This document shows positions 43,579-54,713 of a stretch of 64,000 nt of DNA, piece by piece. Position 1 is the stretch's first letter. Each line of letters begins with the position of its first letter. Origin of the DNA: Earliella scabrosa (taxonomy: Eukaryota; Basidiomycota; Agaricomycetes; Polyporales; Polyporaceae); assembly GCA_022605405.1 (NCBI GenBank), contig JABYQQ010000007.1, positions 558,001 to 622,000 on the forward strand, in the 5' to 3' direction. The translations under genes and the position numbers were made by a program. The notes beneath the pieces are model-generated. The model was not told where the DNA came from. It worked only from the letters and a program-made list of their open reading frames with translations, and searched no databases.

Positions 43579-45567
43579 ATGTCCACAGCCCCACCCTCCA
43601 GATTACCAGCGCTCGCCCGTAAAGACTCCGGCTATGGAGAGTCGCCTACTCGACAGTCGTCAACATCATCCACGCTCGATGGGGACAGTTTTTCCTCCCA
43701 CCCTCCGAGGACACTCGTGCTATGTTTCGATGGGACGGGAGACCAATTTGACGCTGACGTGCGTACTGTGCTACCTTTGTCGACCGCTCTCAAACTTACG
43801 ATCAGTCAATTTCTCTAGAACTCGAACGTCGTATCATTCTTCAGCCTGCTCAAGAAAGACGATAGGCACGAACAGATGGTCTATTATCAGGTTTGACATC
43901 ATGGTCTTTCCCATGAGAGCCCAAACAGTCTGACTATGCGATGACATACAGCCAGGTATCGGAACGTACACATCAAACACTCAGAACCCGAAGAGCTTCA
44001 AATCAAAGGTCGACAATCTATTGGACAAAATGGTCGCGTGGAACCTCGGTGCCCATGTGATGGGTACGCACGACTCCATATCCTGTGAGACTGACTTTCG
44101 AACACTGCTTTCAGGCGGGTACGAGTTCCTCATGCAGAACTGTGAGTGCCTGCACTATCAGTCGCACACACGATCATATCTGAGTCTCGAACGAAGACCA
44201 GGCTGGTGACAAAATCTGCCTCTTCGGTTTCTCTCGAGGTGCATACACTGCGCGCGCTCTTGCGGGGATGGTCACCAAAGTGAGTTACTAGCGTTCAGGA
44301 GGGCATAGTGCGACTTCAAGCTTACTGTCATCTGCTGCATAGGTCGGACTGCTACCAGCATGTAACCATCAACAGATTCCCTTCGCGTACGACATGTATA
44401 TACGTGAAGACCAGACGGGATGGGAAGACTCGAAGAAGTTCAAGAAGGACTTCTCCATCGACGTCCATATCGACTTCATTGGTGTCTGGTGAGATCAGCC
44501 GCCATGCGCAACTCTCCATACTGCGAACTTCACATACTGACGAGACGATACGATGCCATCCGCTTTACAGGGACACGGTCGATTCAGTAGGAATCATCCC
44601 GCACACACTCCCGTTCACCAAGTCGAACAGCGCGATTCGGTACTTCCGGCACGCGCTCGCGCTCGACGAGCACCGCGTGCGCTTCAAGCCCGCGCTGTAT
44701 CGGTACTCGACCCCTCAGGAAGCTAAGCTGGGCACGCAGCCGGGAGACATGCCGACAGGTGACACTACTATCGCGACGAGTCACGCGCGGTCTTGGTCCT
44801 GGGCGTCGTCCGGCAAGCGCGAGAAGTTGAGGGAGCAGCGGAAGTTCGAGAGAGCATTCTCCGAAAGCGACGCGTCCTCGCATCAAGGCGACGGGAAGGA
44901 GAAGGAGACGGATGTCCTCGAGGTGTGGTTCGCGGGCTGTCACTGTGGTGCGTGGCCCTTTCCCTTTCTTACCGGTGCGACGCGTAGTCTCAGGCTCACC
45001 TTACGCACATGCAGACGTCGGCGGCGGGAGCGTCAAGAACGACGAGGTCCACTCGCTCGCGCGCATCTCCCTCCGATGGATGGTGCGCGAGTGCTTCAAG
45101 ACGGACACCGGCATTCGCTTCCACGGCGAGTCGCTGAAGGGTATCGGACTCGACCCCGCGACCTTGTACCCGATCGTGCAGCCGCGCCCAGCCGCACTCA
45201 AGCCCACAAAGGAGCACCGGAGCTCGCGGGCGAAGGCGGTGCCCGATGCGACGGAGGAGGAGCACGAGGTGCGCGACGCGCAGACACCGATTGTCGACCA
45301 GCTCGTCAAGGCACGGTATTGGTGGTTGCTTGAGATCGTGCCAGGCATAATGACATGGTATGTCTGCCCGTCTCAGTGTCCTGCTCTCGTCTGATTATGA
45401 ACTGATTGGTGGACAGGCCGCACATGGGCAAAGGGAGGCATGTGCCGACGCGCCGTCGGCCGTTCTATGTGCATCGGAGCGTCAAGACGCGGATGGAGGC
45501 TGAGGGCCTGGAGTACAAATTTAAAGCAGAGCACGCTAAGGATAAGGAGCCTATTTGGGTGGACTGA
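43579..45567 (+). CDS. DUF2235-domain alpha/beta hydrolase, paralogue A
   Basis: Nine exons: 43579-43758, 43819-43890, 43952-44063, 44115-44141, 44197-44279, 44343-44488, 44571-44947, 45015-45357 and 45417-45567, about 496 residues. The DUF2235 domain begins RTLVLCFDGTGDQFD and contains SNVVSFFSLL, WNLGAHVMGGYEFLMQN, the nucleophile elbow CLFGFSRGAYTARALAGM, IDFIGVWDTVDSVG and AGCHCDVGGGSV. DUF2235 includes the catalytic domain of bacterial type VI phospholipase effectors (Tle1); fungal members are unstudied. There is no signal peptide. The N-terminal 45 residues are disordered. The end (FYVHRSVKTRMEAEGL, then PIWVD) is shared with paralogue B. An upstream ATG at 43522 is possible. It is divergent from lipase A and convergent with the DUF4139 gene. 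Confidence 0.88.
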
Positions 45568-45728
45568 CACAAGGTGACGTTAGGAAGTGGAGGACTACGC
45601 GCACTGTTGTTTGACCTGCCGAGAGTTTCCGATACATGAGGATGCACAAAGCGAGCAGCAACCCCGTCCAGTCAATGTAGCGGTGAGCAGGCGGACAAAC
45701 TGATTGGACGGGTGTCTTTGAATGTGTA

Positions 45729-47156
45729 TCAGTGCCTCCGACTATGTGACCCCTGCAGCAAAGTGTCCACCCCCAGACTGGCGGTTAAGTATTCGTCGAC
45801 GCCAACACTCTGTCATTTTGTGTTCCATGAATAAAGAGCGCACAACTAAGCGACTCCGCATCTCAGTACTCACCGTTGTGCGCGCTTTACTCGCGAAGCT
45901 GCCGTTGATGTAGATGCTGACGTTTCCCGCGGGAAGAGCGCGCCCGCCAGTGTTCTTCATTTCCACACTAGTGGCGGTCGCACGATCCTGCCCTGCGCTC
46001 AAGACTTGCGTGAAGGTCGGAGTAGACGTGAGGACTGAGATCGGCAGCTTGTGTTGGCTCCCGTTGCTTCGAACGTTCATGCGCTCTGCTATGGCGTAAG
46101 AGGATGCGGGCGAGGCGTAGTACGTCGGCGATGCATCCGATCCCTGGACCGCCGTGTTAGTCTGTACATGGGACACGCTGGAGGGACGCTGTTGTTTGGT
46201 GTCCAATAGGGAGGCGTCCGCGACGCAGGTGAGGAGTGCGTTGGTCCAGTGCTCCCCCGTACTTTGAGTTACCATGGCGCTGTAGTGTAGGGAGAGATCT
46301 CCGGTCGTTCGTCCCTCGGGAAGGGTGCAATATAGATCGTAGCAAGGGCTCCAACCTGCACCAGAGACGCCTGGTGTTCCCAGAGTCAGCCATGCAGATG
46401 GCCAGGGTCACCTCGCTCAAATCACTTACGATAACTCAGCGCAAGGTCCATAGCACAATCCCGGTCTGCCAGGACTACAACGGATATCACCGCCGCCGCA
46501 TCTCCCTTGATTGGCTCGTCCAATGCCCAGATGCTCCTGTGTGCATCCACGATCTCCACATCATACGCCCGCGCAGCTTCCATCGCGTTCCCTTTTCGGA
46601 CAATGAAGTCCCTGACCTCGTTGTTGAGATCTACTCCGGGGTGGCTGCTCAGCCAGTTGCGAGTCCCGTCATCAATGAGAGCGGCCCCTTGCTGACTGAC
46701 AAATTGGTCTTGCAACAGTTTGTCACGGCGGTCGAGCGCCGCCTGCATACCGGCGGGGCCCTGATGATAGTCGCGGTAGTGCTTGTAACCAGGGCTATCG
46801 GTGGACTTGAGGAGACATGAGACGTCGATTGCGCGTGCATCGTTCCGGAGGCCGAGGACACGCATGGATTCTGGGTCGATCTGGCTGGATACGGCCATGA
46901 GTTGCACAATGTTTCTGCCCATCTGCAGTTTTCTGGTGAGAAACCTGATTGCCGCAGGAGTTCGATGGGAGTGCGTGTGGCTGGATAGTAGTCCGGGTAT
47001 GCGCACCTTCAGATCGACACCGTATGTGCGCGTCACTTCGGCACCTAGGGATTGCAAGAGCTTGACTTCGACACGCTGGACGTTGGGGCAGGTGACTGCA
47101 TGCAGTGTTATGGTGTGGACTAACATGGGGAGAGAGAGATCGGTAATCGATGGCAC
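45729..47156 (-). CDS. Short DUF4140/DUF4139 (mucoidy inhibitor A-like) protein
   Basis: Exons are 47156-47007, 46922-46430, 46355-45874 and 45809-45729, about 401 residues. The first intron (84 nt) is in frame and could be retained. The N-terminal part (EVTRTYGVDLK, MGRNIVQLMAVSSQIDPES) fits DUF4140. A short charged helical region follows (coiled coil about 115-165, AALDRRDKLLQDQF). The DUF4139 part has LALSYRWSPCYDLYCTLPEG, LSLHYSAMVTQSTGEHWTNALLT, NTGGRALPAGNVSIYINGSFASK and EYLTASLGVD. The fungal family is usually longer and continues after SLGVD, whereas here a stop follows 11 residues later, so the C-terminal strands appear to be missing. The function in fungi is unknown. The gene sits between the two lipase groups. 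Confidence 0.72.
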
Positions 47157-47613
47157 TGGTCAAGGCACTTAAGGTTCGTTTGCGAGCCTGAGCCTAGCGT
47201 GGCCAAAAGTTACTGTCTTGCGAAGAGAAGCGCTGCCAATTCACACAGGCTCAGCAACTTCATTCGGCGGAACGCTAGCGCATTAGTTGAGAAGTTCCCC
47301 AGATCGAGGCCAGAGATGGACTTGTAGAACATACCATAACGTCCTGAGCGGGTTCTTGAGGGCACCCACGAGACACGAGGACGAGTCCATAGACATAGGC
47401 TTGAGCGAACACACGACCTGCCCAATGCGATGAGGACGGCGTGGCACCCATCAGAGAGCACCTCCCGAGCCATTGAAGCGCCTCAATCTCGTTGTCATTC
47501 ACACTTGACAGCTCGTTCGTACACTTTGTCATACTCGTACAACTCGTGCGGAACCTTTCAGCCAGACCGTCTCGCCAATGTTGCCATTCACGGCCAGGGG
47601 TCGGCGAGACGAA
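47157..47613. other. Intergenic spacer
   Basis: Promoter of the DUF4139 gene and 3' side of lipase B; the last 35 bp resemble the sequence 3' of lipase C and belong to the duplicated unit. No gene recognised. Confidence 0.45.
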
Positions 47614-49280
47614 TCAAGAGTGAGGCGTCTTCTGCCAACCGGTGTAATACTCGACTGCAAGCGCATCCAACCAAGCGAGGTCAGCGCCCAGAGCCGCGTC
47701 AAGTACAATTCTAAAAATGAACGCACGGTGGTAATGCGCGTTCGCCTTCAATTCGTCGATGGACGGGGGCGGCACAGGGGGCGGCTCGTCAGCCATCTTG
47801 ATCGGGCCATCGTCCCCGAGCTTCCAGGCACCCGCGGGGTGGATGAACGGATAATCGTCCGGGTTCACGAGCACCGCGGGCGGCGGCGGCATCATCGGGA
47901 CGGGGTCCTCGTGGTTCACGATGCGGAACGCGTACTTGCCGCTCCCCTCCCTCTGGGTGAGCGCGTTCATCCGGCTCGCGAAGGGCTCGAAACAGGTGCG
48001 GGGCGCGCCGAAACTGTACATGTCGCCAAAGTTGTATCGCGTGAACGAGGACGCCCCGGCGGCGTGGCGGCGGAGGAACTCGGCGTAAGTCATGGTGGTG
48101 TAGGCGCCTCCCAGCGAAATGCCCTGTTGGTGCGGTGAGCAGAGCGCGGAGATGGGACGGGCTGGTCGTACTGACCGTGAAGTGGAGCCGTGCGTTGTCG
48201 CGGTAGCTGGCGGCCAGCTGATGCTCCAAGAGATCTAAGGACATGTACAGAGACAAGAGTGAATACTCCGAATTGAAGGCGATTGATATGGGATATGAAA
48301 CGCGCACCGAATGGAACCTGAACATCGCCATCATTTGCAAATGGGCCGAAAAGCCCGAGGTAGAAGCCTTCGTGAACTTGGGCACCCCACAAGACGTCCG
48401 GCATGAGAGGAGCGATCGGCTTGAAGTCGAAGTCGGTCATCCATTCGTGACAAGTGTTGGTACCCTGAGAAACCGTTCAGTCAGATTCAATCATCATCGC
48501 CAGCGTGAGAGGAGACAGAGACTAGCCTTGAAGGCAATGCCAATAAACGGCCTCTGAGTACTATTGCTGATGAAAGCGCCACAGTAGGCACCACTGAGGT
48601 ACAAGTGGCCCTGCGGGGACTGGTCAACAAAGTCTATGGCGGAGTCGTCAGAACGAACCCTGTCGAGCGAAGCTGAAGACCGTCAAACTGACCGCAGAGC
48701 TGGACAAAGGTGCAGTCCAAAGCCGCAGCCTGCAGAAGTGTGAGCTCGAGCGTTGGCCAGCCTTTAGGTTAGCGGAACTAACCACTTGGTCAATATCCTC
48801 TTGTGAGGCTGCAAGGAGCTTCACGCCCTCGTCGTAGTTGCCTTCACGTGCGGCATTGCTCGCCGCAACGATCTTATCCGTTTTGCTGTTTCAGAATCAA
48901 AGTGTCAACCGCTGAACATTGGTCGACTATCCCAGACGACACACCGTAGCATCATAGCTGTACTCTCGGTGAGACCGAAAAAGACAACATCCCAGTTGGG
49001 CGCACTGGGGGAGGTGCTGGAGCACTCTGTGGGGAGGTAGTGAGTAAGGTAATAACGGTGAGCGAAGTCGGTACAGCAAGATCTCACGAGTGTCCTGTGC
49101 GGCCTTGATAGCTTCCGGGTTAGCCTTGATGGCTTCCAGGACTTTGGTCAGTAGGGTTGAGTCAGGTTCGTCAGTTGGAGCCTTCTTCGGGTCATTCGGA
49201 GGCGGGGGCTGGAGTTGGGCCAGCTGTTTGAGGTGGGACGACCGGATGTCGTGGATGAGTCGGGAGGAGAGAGGAGGCAT
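47614..49280 (-). CDS. Class 3 lipase-like alpha/beta hydrolase, paralogue B
   Basis: Exons are 49280-49088, 49026-48945, 48885-48783, 48729-48693, 48633-48527, 48464-48308, 48234-48176, 48123-47727 and 47654-47614, about 391 residues. Architecture and exon lengths equal paralogues A and C. Intron 5 begins with GC (AAG|GCTAGT) instead of GT. The nucleophile elbow is GISLGGAYT: the His before Ser found in A and C is Ile here, but GxSxG is kept. The putative Asp (NHEDPVP) and His (PFIHPAGAWKL) remain. There is no signal peptide. Unlike A and C it has no divergent DUF2235 partner; its upstream spacer runs into the next duplication unit instead. It is probably functional, with possibly altered specificity. 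The last intron contains no stop, so read-through would also give a protein. Confidence 0.82.
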
Positions 49281-50995
49281 TGTCGTAGTTGTTTGAGGAT
49301 CGGATTCTGCTCGTGGAAGATGGGTCTGGAGAATCAGGCTCGCCGTTGGGTGCTATATACTTGGTTGCTGCCCTAGGCGTCTCGGGATCGCGTGCTCTTC
49401 GAGTGGTGCTATATATCTTGTGAAGCGATTAGAACGGAGAGGTGGTATACTATTCCGTCTCAAACGCCGGCAGTTGGTGAGCTGATGGAGCTTCCTGGCT
49501 TCCTTTGGCAGACTTCCATGCAGGACTCTAGATGCTGTACCCCACTGGGAAAGGACGTGACTCGGAGTTACCCTTCTTACCTGAAGGACTCATGATGGCA
49601 TGTGAAGATATGAGCTGCATTGTACAAGCCAATACCAGAATCTGCGGAGCGTGCGCGAGATACCTACTCGCTGCCTTGCGTGATCTGGGACGGTTCCTCT
49701 CACCTGTCGACGTCTCCCGGCGCGCAGGTTGTGGATGACGTGTACCCGAAGCCACAGCGCCTGAAGTGGTGGATATATGCTGGCCATGCGGATGCGTATA
49801 AGGAAATTGACGGAGACTTCCCTGCTCCACGGGTACATCTGTATTGAGTGTCTATGAGCGACGTTCACTTAGGTTCGCGCTGTGAGTAATGAAGACGACC
49901 TCGTTTCTGAGCCTGAGGCATACTCACAACTATATGGGGCCAATACGCCGTGTCGATGATGACCTAGCTCCACAAGTGTGAAAGCAATGGAGTCATCATC
50001 ATATACCTCTGCCCATCGGCGATGATAAGAGAGGTAGTGAGTAGTTCGCATTCAGGGCGAGCGCGTTTACGGAGACGCCTACCAGCTGGGGATTCGTTAG
50101 ACGCGCGTCTTCTCTTTCCCCAATGATCCCCTTCGTCTCAGTGACCTAGAGACAAGTTCACGGGCTTGTATTATCATGTTGCTCCTCCTTCTCATGCTGG
50201 ACAGCTCCGAGTTTGCGCTCCTGTAGTATGAACATGCAGTAAGTACCGCACCGTATACAACTGTTGGAGCAAGCGAAAGCGCGTCGTCAGAGCAAGCAAA
50301 AAAGAGTGATATTCCGGTTGTCCTGTACGGTATCGTGGCGGTACAGAGGCAAACGGATGAAGTCCGGACTCCGAAAGCGTACGTTACAAGGCTCGGAAGA
50401 TGCCGGGAGCAAGCGCTCGCTCGCACAAGACCAAAATTCAACAACAACCGTGTCTGTACGCGGCTGCGTCTTCTGCTTCGTTCGCGGCCTCTTCCGATAC
50501 CTGGGCGTGTCTAGAAGGAACCACAGGCGCGCGTCGCGGATACACAGGCACTATCCACTGTCCAGCTCCGAATCCGTGCGCTCGACCGACCGCGGCAGCA
50601 CTCTGGCTATATACATTGGAGGGACGCCGCCCTCGGAAAGTTGGACGAACGGCATCGGTGCGGACAGGCGTGCGAGGAATTTAGGACCGATGCCTAACGC
50701 ACGCCGCTGGCGGGGAATGAGACAGTGGGCATGTGCTTCCCCGTAGTGCTATTGTCAGTCAGGCAGCCGACGAGGATCTCCTGGAGCGCATGTGAACCAT
50801 TACAGTACCAGTCGCTAGTCACTAGTACTTCTTGATTCTGAAGACGATCACGTCATGAGACCATCGTGCGATACACATCCTATTCAACATTTCATTCATA
50901 CACTGGTTTCACAATCGTACACTGAAATCTCGTGCCTAGCCCTTCCACTAGGGGGTCTTGCGACTTGCCATTCGCATCTGGTAGGCGAGGACGAC
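49281..50995. other. Upstream spacer of lipase B, relic of a divergent module
   Basis: This 1.7 kb stretch resembles 52696-54480 along most of its length but ends before any DUF2235 coding sequence. I see no intact gene. The short ORFs are not conserved between the two copies. Confidence 0.5.
49352..49360 (-). promoter_or_regulatory. TATA-like element of lipase B
   Basis: GCTATATAC lies about 75 bp upstream of the lipase B start. The same block, GCTATATAT, occurs at 52777-52785 at about the same distance from lipase C. A core promoter role is likely. Confidence 0.45.
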
Positions 50996-53900
50996 TCAAG
51001 AGTGAGGCGTCTTCTGCCAAGCGGCGTAATACTCGTCATTGCCTGCCAGCCCATTCAAGGGATATCAACATCCCAAGTCGGACCAAACACAACTCTCCAG
51101 AACCAACGCACCATGGTAATGAGCATTCGCCTTCGCTTCGTCTATGGACTGCGGCGGCGGCACCGGCGGCGGCTCGTCAGCCATCTTGACTGGCCCATCA
51201 TCCTCAAGCTTCCAACCACCCGCGGGATGGATGAACGGATAGTCGTCCGGGTTCGTATTCTGGTAGTCCGGCGGCGGCGGAGGCATCATCGGGACCGGGT
51301 CCTCGTGGTTGACGATCCGGAACGCGTAAGTTCCGGCCCCGTCCCTCTGGGTGAACGCGTTCAGCTTGCTTGCGAACGGTTCATAGCAAGTGCGGGGCGC
51401 GGCAAGGCTGTAGAGGTCGCCTATGTTGTATTGCGTGAAGGAGGGCACTCCGGCTCCATGGCGGCGGAGGAACTCGGCGTAGGCCATCGTGCAGTAGGCG
51501 CCTCCCATCGAATGGCCCTATTGGTCCGGTGAGCAGAGCGCGGGCATGGGACGGGGCTGGTCATACTGACCGTGAAGTGGAGCCGCGCATTGTTGTGGTA
51601 GCTGGCGGCGAGTTGCTGTTCCAAGAGATCTAAGGACGCGTGCAGAGACAAGAGTGAACACTCCAAGACGACTGGTGCAGCAATATGAGATATGAAGCAC
51701 GCACCGAATGGAACCTGAGCTCCGCCATCGACTGCGAATGGGCCGAAAAGCCCGAGGTAGAAGCCTTTGTGGACTTGGGCACCCCACAGGATGTCCGGCA
51801 TGAGAGGAGTGATCGGCTTGAAGTCAGCGTCGGTTATAAAGTCGCAAGCACTGTTGGAACCCTGAGAAAACGTTTCGTTAGGTTCGGTCACCATCACGGG
51901 CGCAAGTGGAACAATGGAGGAGACGGAGACGAGCCTTGAAGGCAATGCCAATGAACGGCTTCTGGGTGCTGTTGCTGATGAACGCGCCACAGTAGGCACC
52001 ACTGTGGAACCAGATACCCTCCGGGGACTGGTCAGCGAAGTCTGTGGTGGAATGATCAGAGCGTAGCCAACAGAGCGAAGCTGAGGAGAGAGTGACTGAC
52101 CGCAGAGCTGTACGAAGGTGCAGTTCAAGATCGCGGCCTAAAGTGGTGTGAGGTCAGACACATGTGTGTCATTAGGTATTAGAGGGACTGACAACTTGAT
52201 CGATATCCTCTTGGGAAGCGGCGAGCAGCTTCAGGCCCTCGTCGTAGTTGCCCGCACGTGCGGCCTCGCTCGCGGCGATGATCTTGTCCGTCTTACTGTT
52301 CCACGTGCCAGTGGAAGAGTCAGCAGCCGAACATTGGTCGACTGTTCAGGAAATGGCGCACCGGAGCATCAAAGTCGTAGTCTCGATGAGACCGAACAAG
52401 ACAGCGTCCCAGTTGGGCGCGCTGGGAGAGGTGCTGGAGCACTCTGTGGAGAGATGGTGAGCAAGGGACGTTACGGCGAGCGATGTAGGTATGGCAGGAT
52501 CTTACGACTGTTGTATGCGGCCAAGATAGCACTCGGGTTAGCCTGGACCCATCCCAAGAGCATGGGCAGTAGGTCGGGTACGTCAGTCGGAGCCTTCTTC
52601 GGGCCCTTGTCAGGAGGCGGGGGCTGAAGTTGGGCGAGCTGTTTGAGGTGGGCCGACCGGATGTCGTGGACGAGTCGGGAGGAGAGAGGAGGCATGGTCG
52701 GAGCTGTTTGAGGATTCTGTTGTGTGAGGATCTGTTTGTGGGAGATGAGTCTGGAGGGTTAGGCTCGCCGTTGGCTGCTATATATCTGGTTGCTGCCCTA
52801 GGCGTCTCGGGATTGCGCGCTCTTCGAGTGATGCTATAATTCTCGTGAAGGGAGTACGTAGAACGGAGGGATGCTATACTAATCCGTCTCAACCGCCGGC
52901 AGCTGGTGCGCTGATGGAGCTTCCTGGCTTCCTTTGGCAGACTTCCATGCTAGCTGTGTTCCACGCAGGATCCTGGATGTTGTAGTACACCTTGCAAAAG
53001 GACGTGAGTTACTAGCTACCTCAAAGACATGGGTCACTTGGTATTACGGAGCGTGCGCAAGACACCTACTGCATGCAGTATATCCATTAGATGCATATGG
53101 CCTCACTTGCTGCCCCCCCCCCCGTTCTCCACTTCGTTCACCTGTCAACGTTCCGCGCAGGTTGTGAATGACGTGGGGACAAAGCCACAGCGCCTGCAGC
53201 GGTGGATATGCCAGTGTGCTGGTCATGTGGATGCGTATAGGGGAGGTGGCGCAGGCTTCCCAGTACTACGTGTACATCTGTATTGAACCTCCATGAGCGA
53301 CGTTCACTTAGGTTCGTACTGTGAGTAATGGCGACCCCGAAGTTCTCTTGATCAGGAATACTCACAACTTAACAAGGCCAAGACGTGTCGATGATGACCT
53401 AGCTCCACAGGATTGAGAGCATCGGCGGAGCAATCATCATACACAGTACCTCTCCCCATCGGCAACGATGAGAGAGGTAGTAAGTAGTAGGCACTAGGAG
53501 GTAGTGCGTAGTTAGTTCGCATACTAAGTGGCGGCGGCAGGGGGAGCGGAGACGCTCAGAGCGTCTGTCAGGTGCGCGTCTATAACCCGGACCGATTCGT
53601 CCGAGTCTGTAACCGGTAGATCCCCTCTCTTCGTCTTGACATTGCTGCAGCTGCAACCTGTGACTTGAAGCATATACACATCCAGATCACTACTGGACTG
53701 GATCTACAATGAGGTATGGACTTTGCAGGCTTGTCTTATCACGATGATGCGGCTCCTCCGACCCCTTCAGGACTCCAGCTGCTCAGAGGATGATCCGGCA
53801 GTGACAGAATGTGTCTGTACACGACTGCGTCTCCTGGCTCGTTCACGGCCTCTTCCGATATCCTGATCGTGTTTGGAAGGAAGCACGGCCGCGGGCTCGT

Positions 53901-54480
53901 CAGAAGCGTCTGGTCTCTCTGCTTGCATGCATAGAAGATCAAGCAAAGAAGTGGAAAACTTGACCTAATGAGATGCTGGGGTCCAACGTGACCATGGTGC
54001 GTGCGTACATGTGCTTCATTTTGTTAGCTCCAGCCCAAGCCGATGACAGATTGTCCATGAAAGCAGGGAACGAGTTGCCTGCCAGGTGTCAGTGGGAGGC
54101 GTCGACGTCGCGGGAAGGCCGCATTACTTCCTTAAGTGTTCTCACCCGTGGACAAGGCTGCCCAACTCACCCGGGGTTTGCGCGTGCGTCCCGACTGCTG
54201 CAAGGTTGGCCATGGGTGCTGTTGATGTCAACTCTGAGTCTCTGTCGCGCATACACAGGCCTCGGGCTCCGTGCGCTCGACGAAGCGCTCTGGCTATCCA
54301 CCGGAGGGACGCCCGCCGAACGTTGGACAAACGGCATCGGTGCCCGGACGGGCGCGCGGGCACCGCCGGCTCTCTTTCATGTCGTCTCCGACCGACAGCC
54401 AGCGCCATGCAGGAGTTGCTGGCAGGAAATGGGACCGGGATTGATTGTGAAGGGAAAGCCGGATTGGGCAGCGGTTCGTG
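50955..54480. repeat. Duplicated unit 2 (lipase C plus upstream spacer)
   Basis: Second copy of the segment described at 47578-50750, in tandem and in the same orientation. It is longer and leads directly into DUF2235 gene B, so it resembles the ancestral module more closely. Confidence 0.75.
50996..52695 (-). CDS. Class 3 lipase-like alpha/beta hydrolase, paralogue C
   Basis: Exons are 52695-52506, 52443-52362, 52295-52193, 52137-52101, 52041-51935, 51861-51705, 51629-51571, 51517-51112 and 51042-50996, about 395 residues. Intron 5 starts with GC (AA|GGCTCGT region, donor GCTCGT), as in paralogue B. The elbow is GHSMGGAYC, with Asp in NHEDPVP and His in PFIHPAGGWKL. The last exon gives NDEYYAAWQKTPHS, matching B. 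The N-terminus MPPLSSRLVHDIRSAHLKQL is nearly the same as in B (MPPLSSRLIHDIRSSHLKQL). No signal peptide is present. It is divergent from DUF2235 gene B across 2,018 bp. A without-intron reading ends at a TGA at 51065; the phase of the 9th exon argues for splicing. Confidence 0.82.
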
Positions 54481-54713
54481 CTTCCCTGCATCGCTATTTC
54501 GGGCAGGCGACGCAGATCGGCAGGAGCGCGTGTAAACTCGGGCGGGGTACGTCCTTCCTCCGAGCCCATTCGCATGTCTCGTCTCGCCAGCTTCTCAGTG
54601 CAGACTAACAGACCGGACAGCACCCGCCCAAACGATGCCCACCTACTCTCCGCCATATATACGCCCTCCACGCCCGACTCTCCGTCCTCCGTCGTTCTTT
54701 CCCTCCTCCCAAC
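52696..54713. other. Divergent spacer between lipase C and DUF2235 B
   Basis: This 2.0 kb region has no gene. It contains a GCTATATAT element (52777-52785) for lipase C, an 11-C homopolymer (53113-53123), and a CATATATAC element (about 54654-54662) some 55 bp before the DUF2235 B start. Confidence 0.5.
54654..54662 (+). promoter_or_regulatory. TATA-like element of DUF2235 B
   Basis: CATATATAC about 55 bp upstream of the ATG, followed by a CT-rich leader (CCTCCACG to CCCTCCTCCC). This layout is typical of fungal core promoters. Confidence 0.45.

Larger units (their letters stand above)
47578..50750. repeat. Duplicated unit 1 (lipase B plus upstream spacer)
   Basis: Lipase B and about 1.5 kb of its upstream DNA recur, diverged, at 50955-54480 in the same orientation. 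Shared landmarks include the lipase exons, GCTATATA promoter blocks, GGAGCTTCCTGGCTTCCTTT (about 49485 and 52915), GATGATGACCTAGCTCCACA (about 49956 and 53390) and CGAACGGCATCGGTGC-like sequence near 50650. Boundaries are approximate. Confidence 0.75.

Noticed and set aside
53113..53123. Run of 11 C.
   Set aside because: A homopolymer in a spacer, prone to sequencing error; no associated structure.
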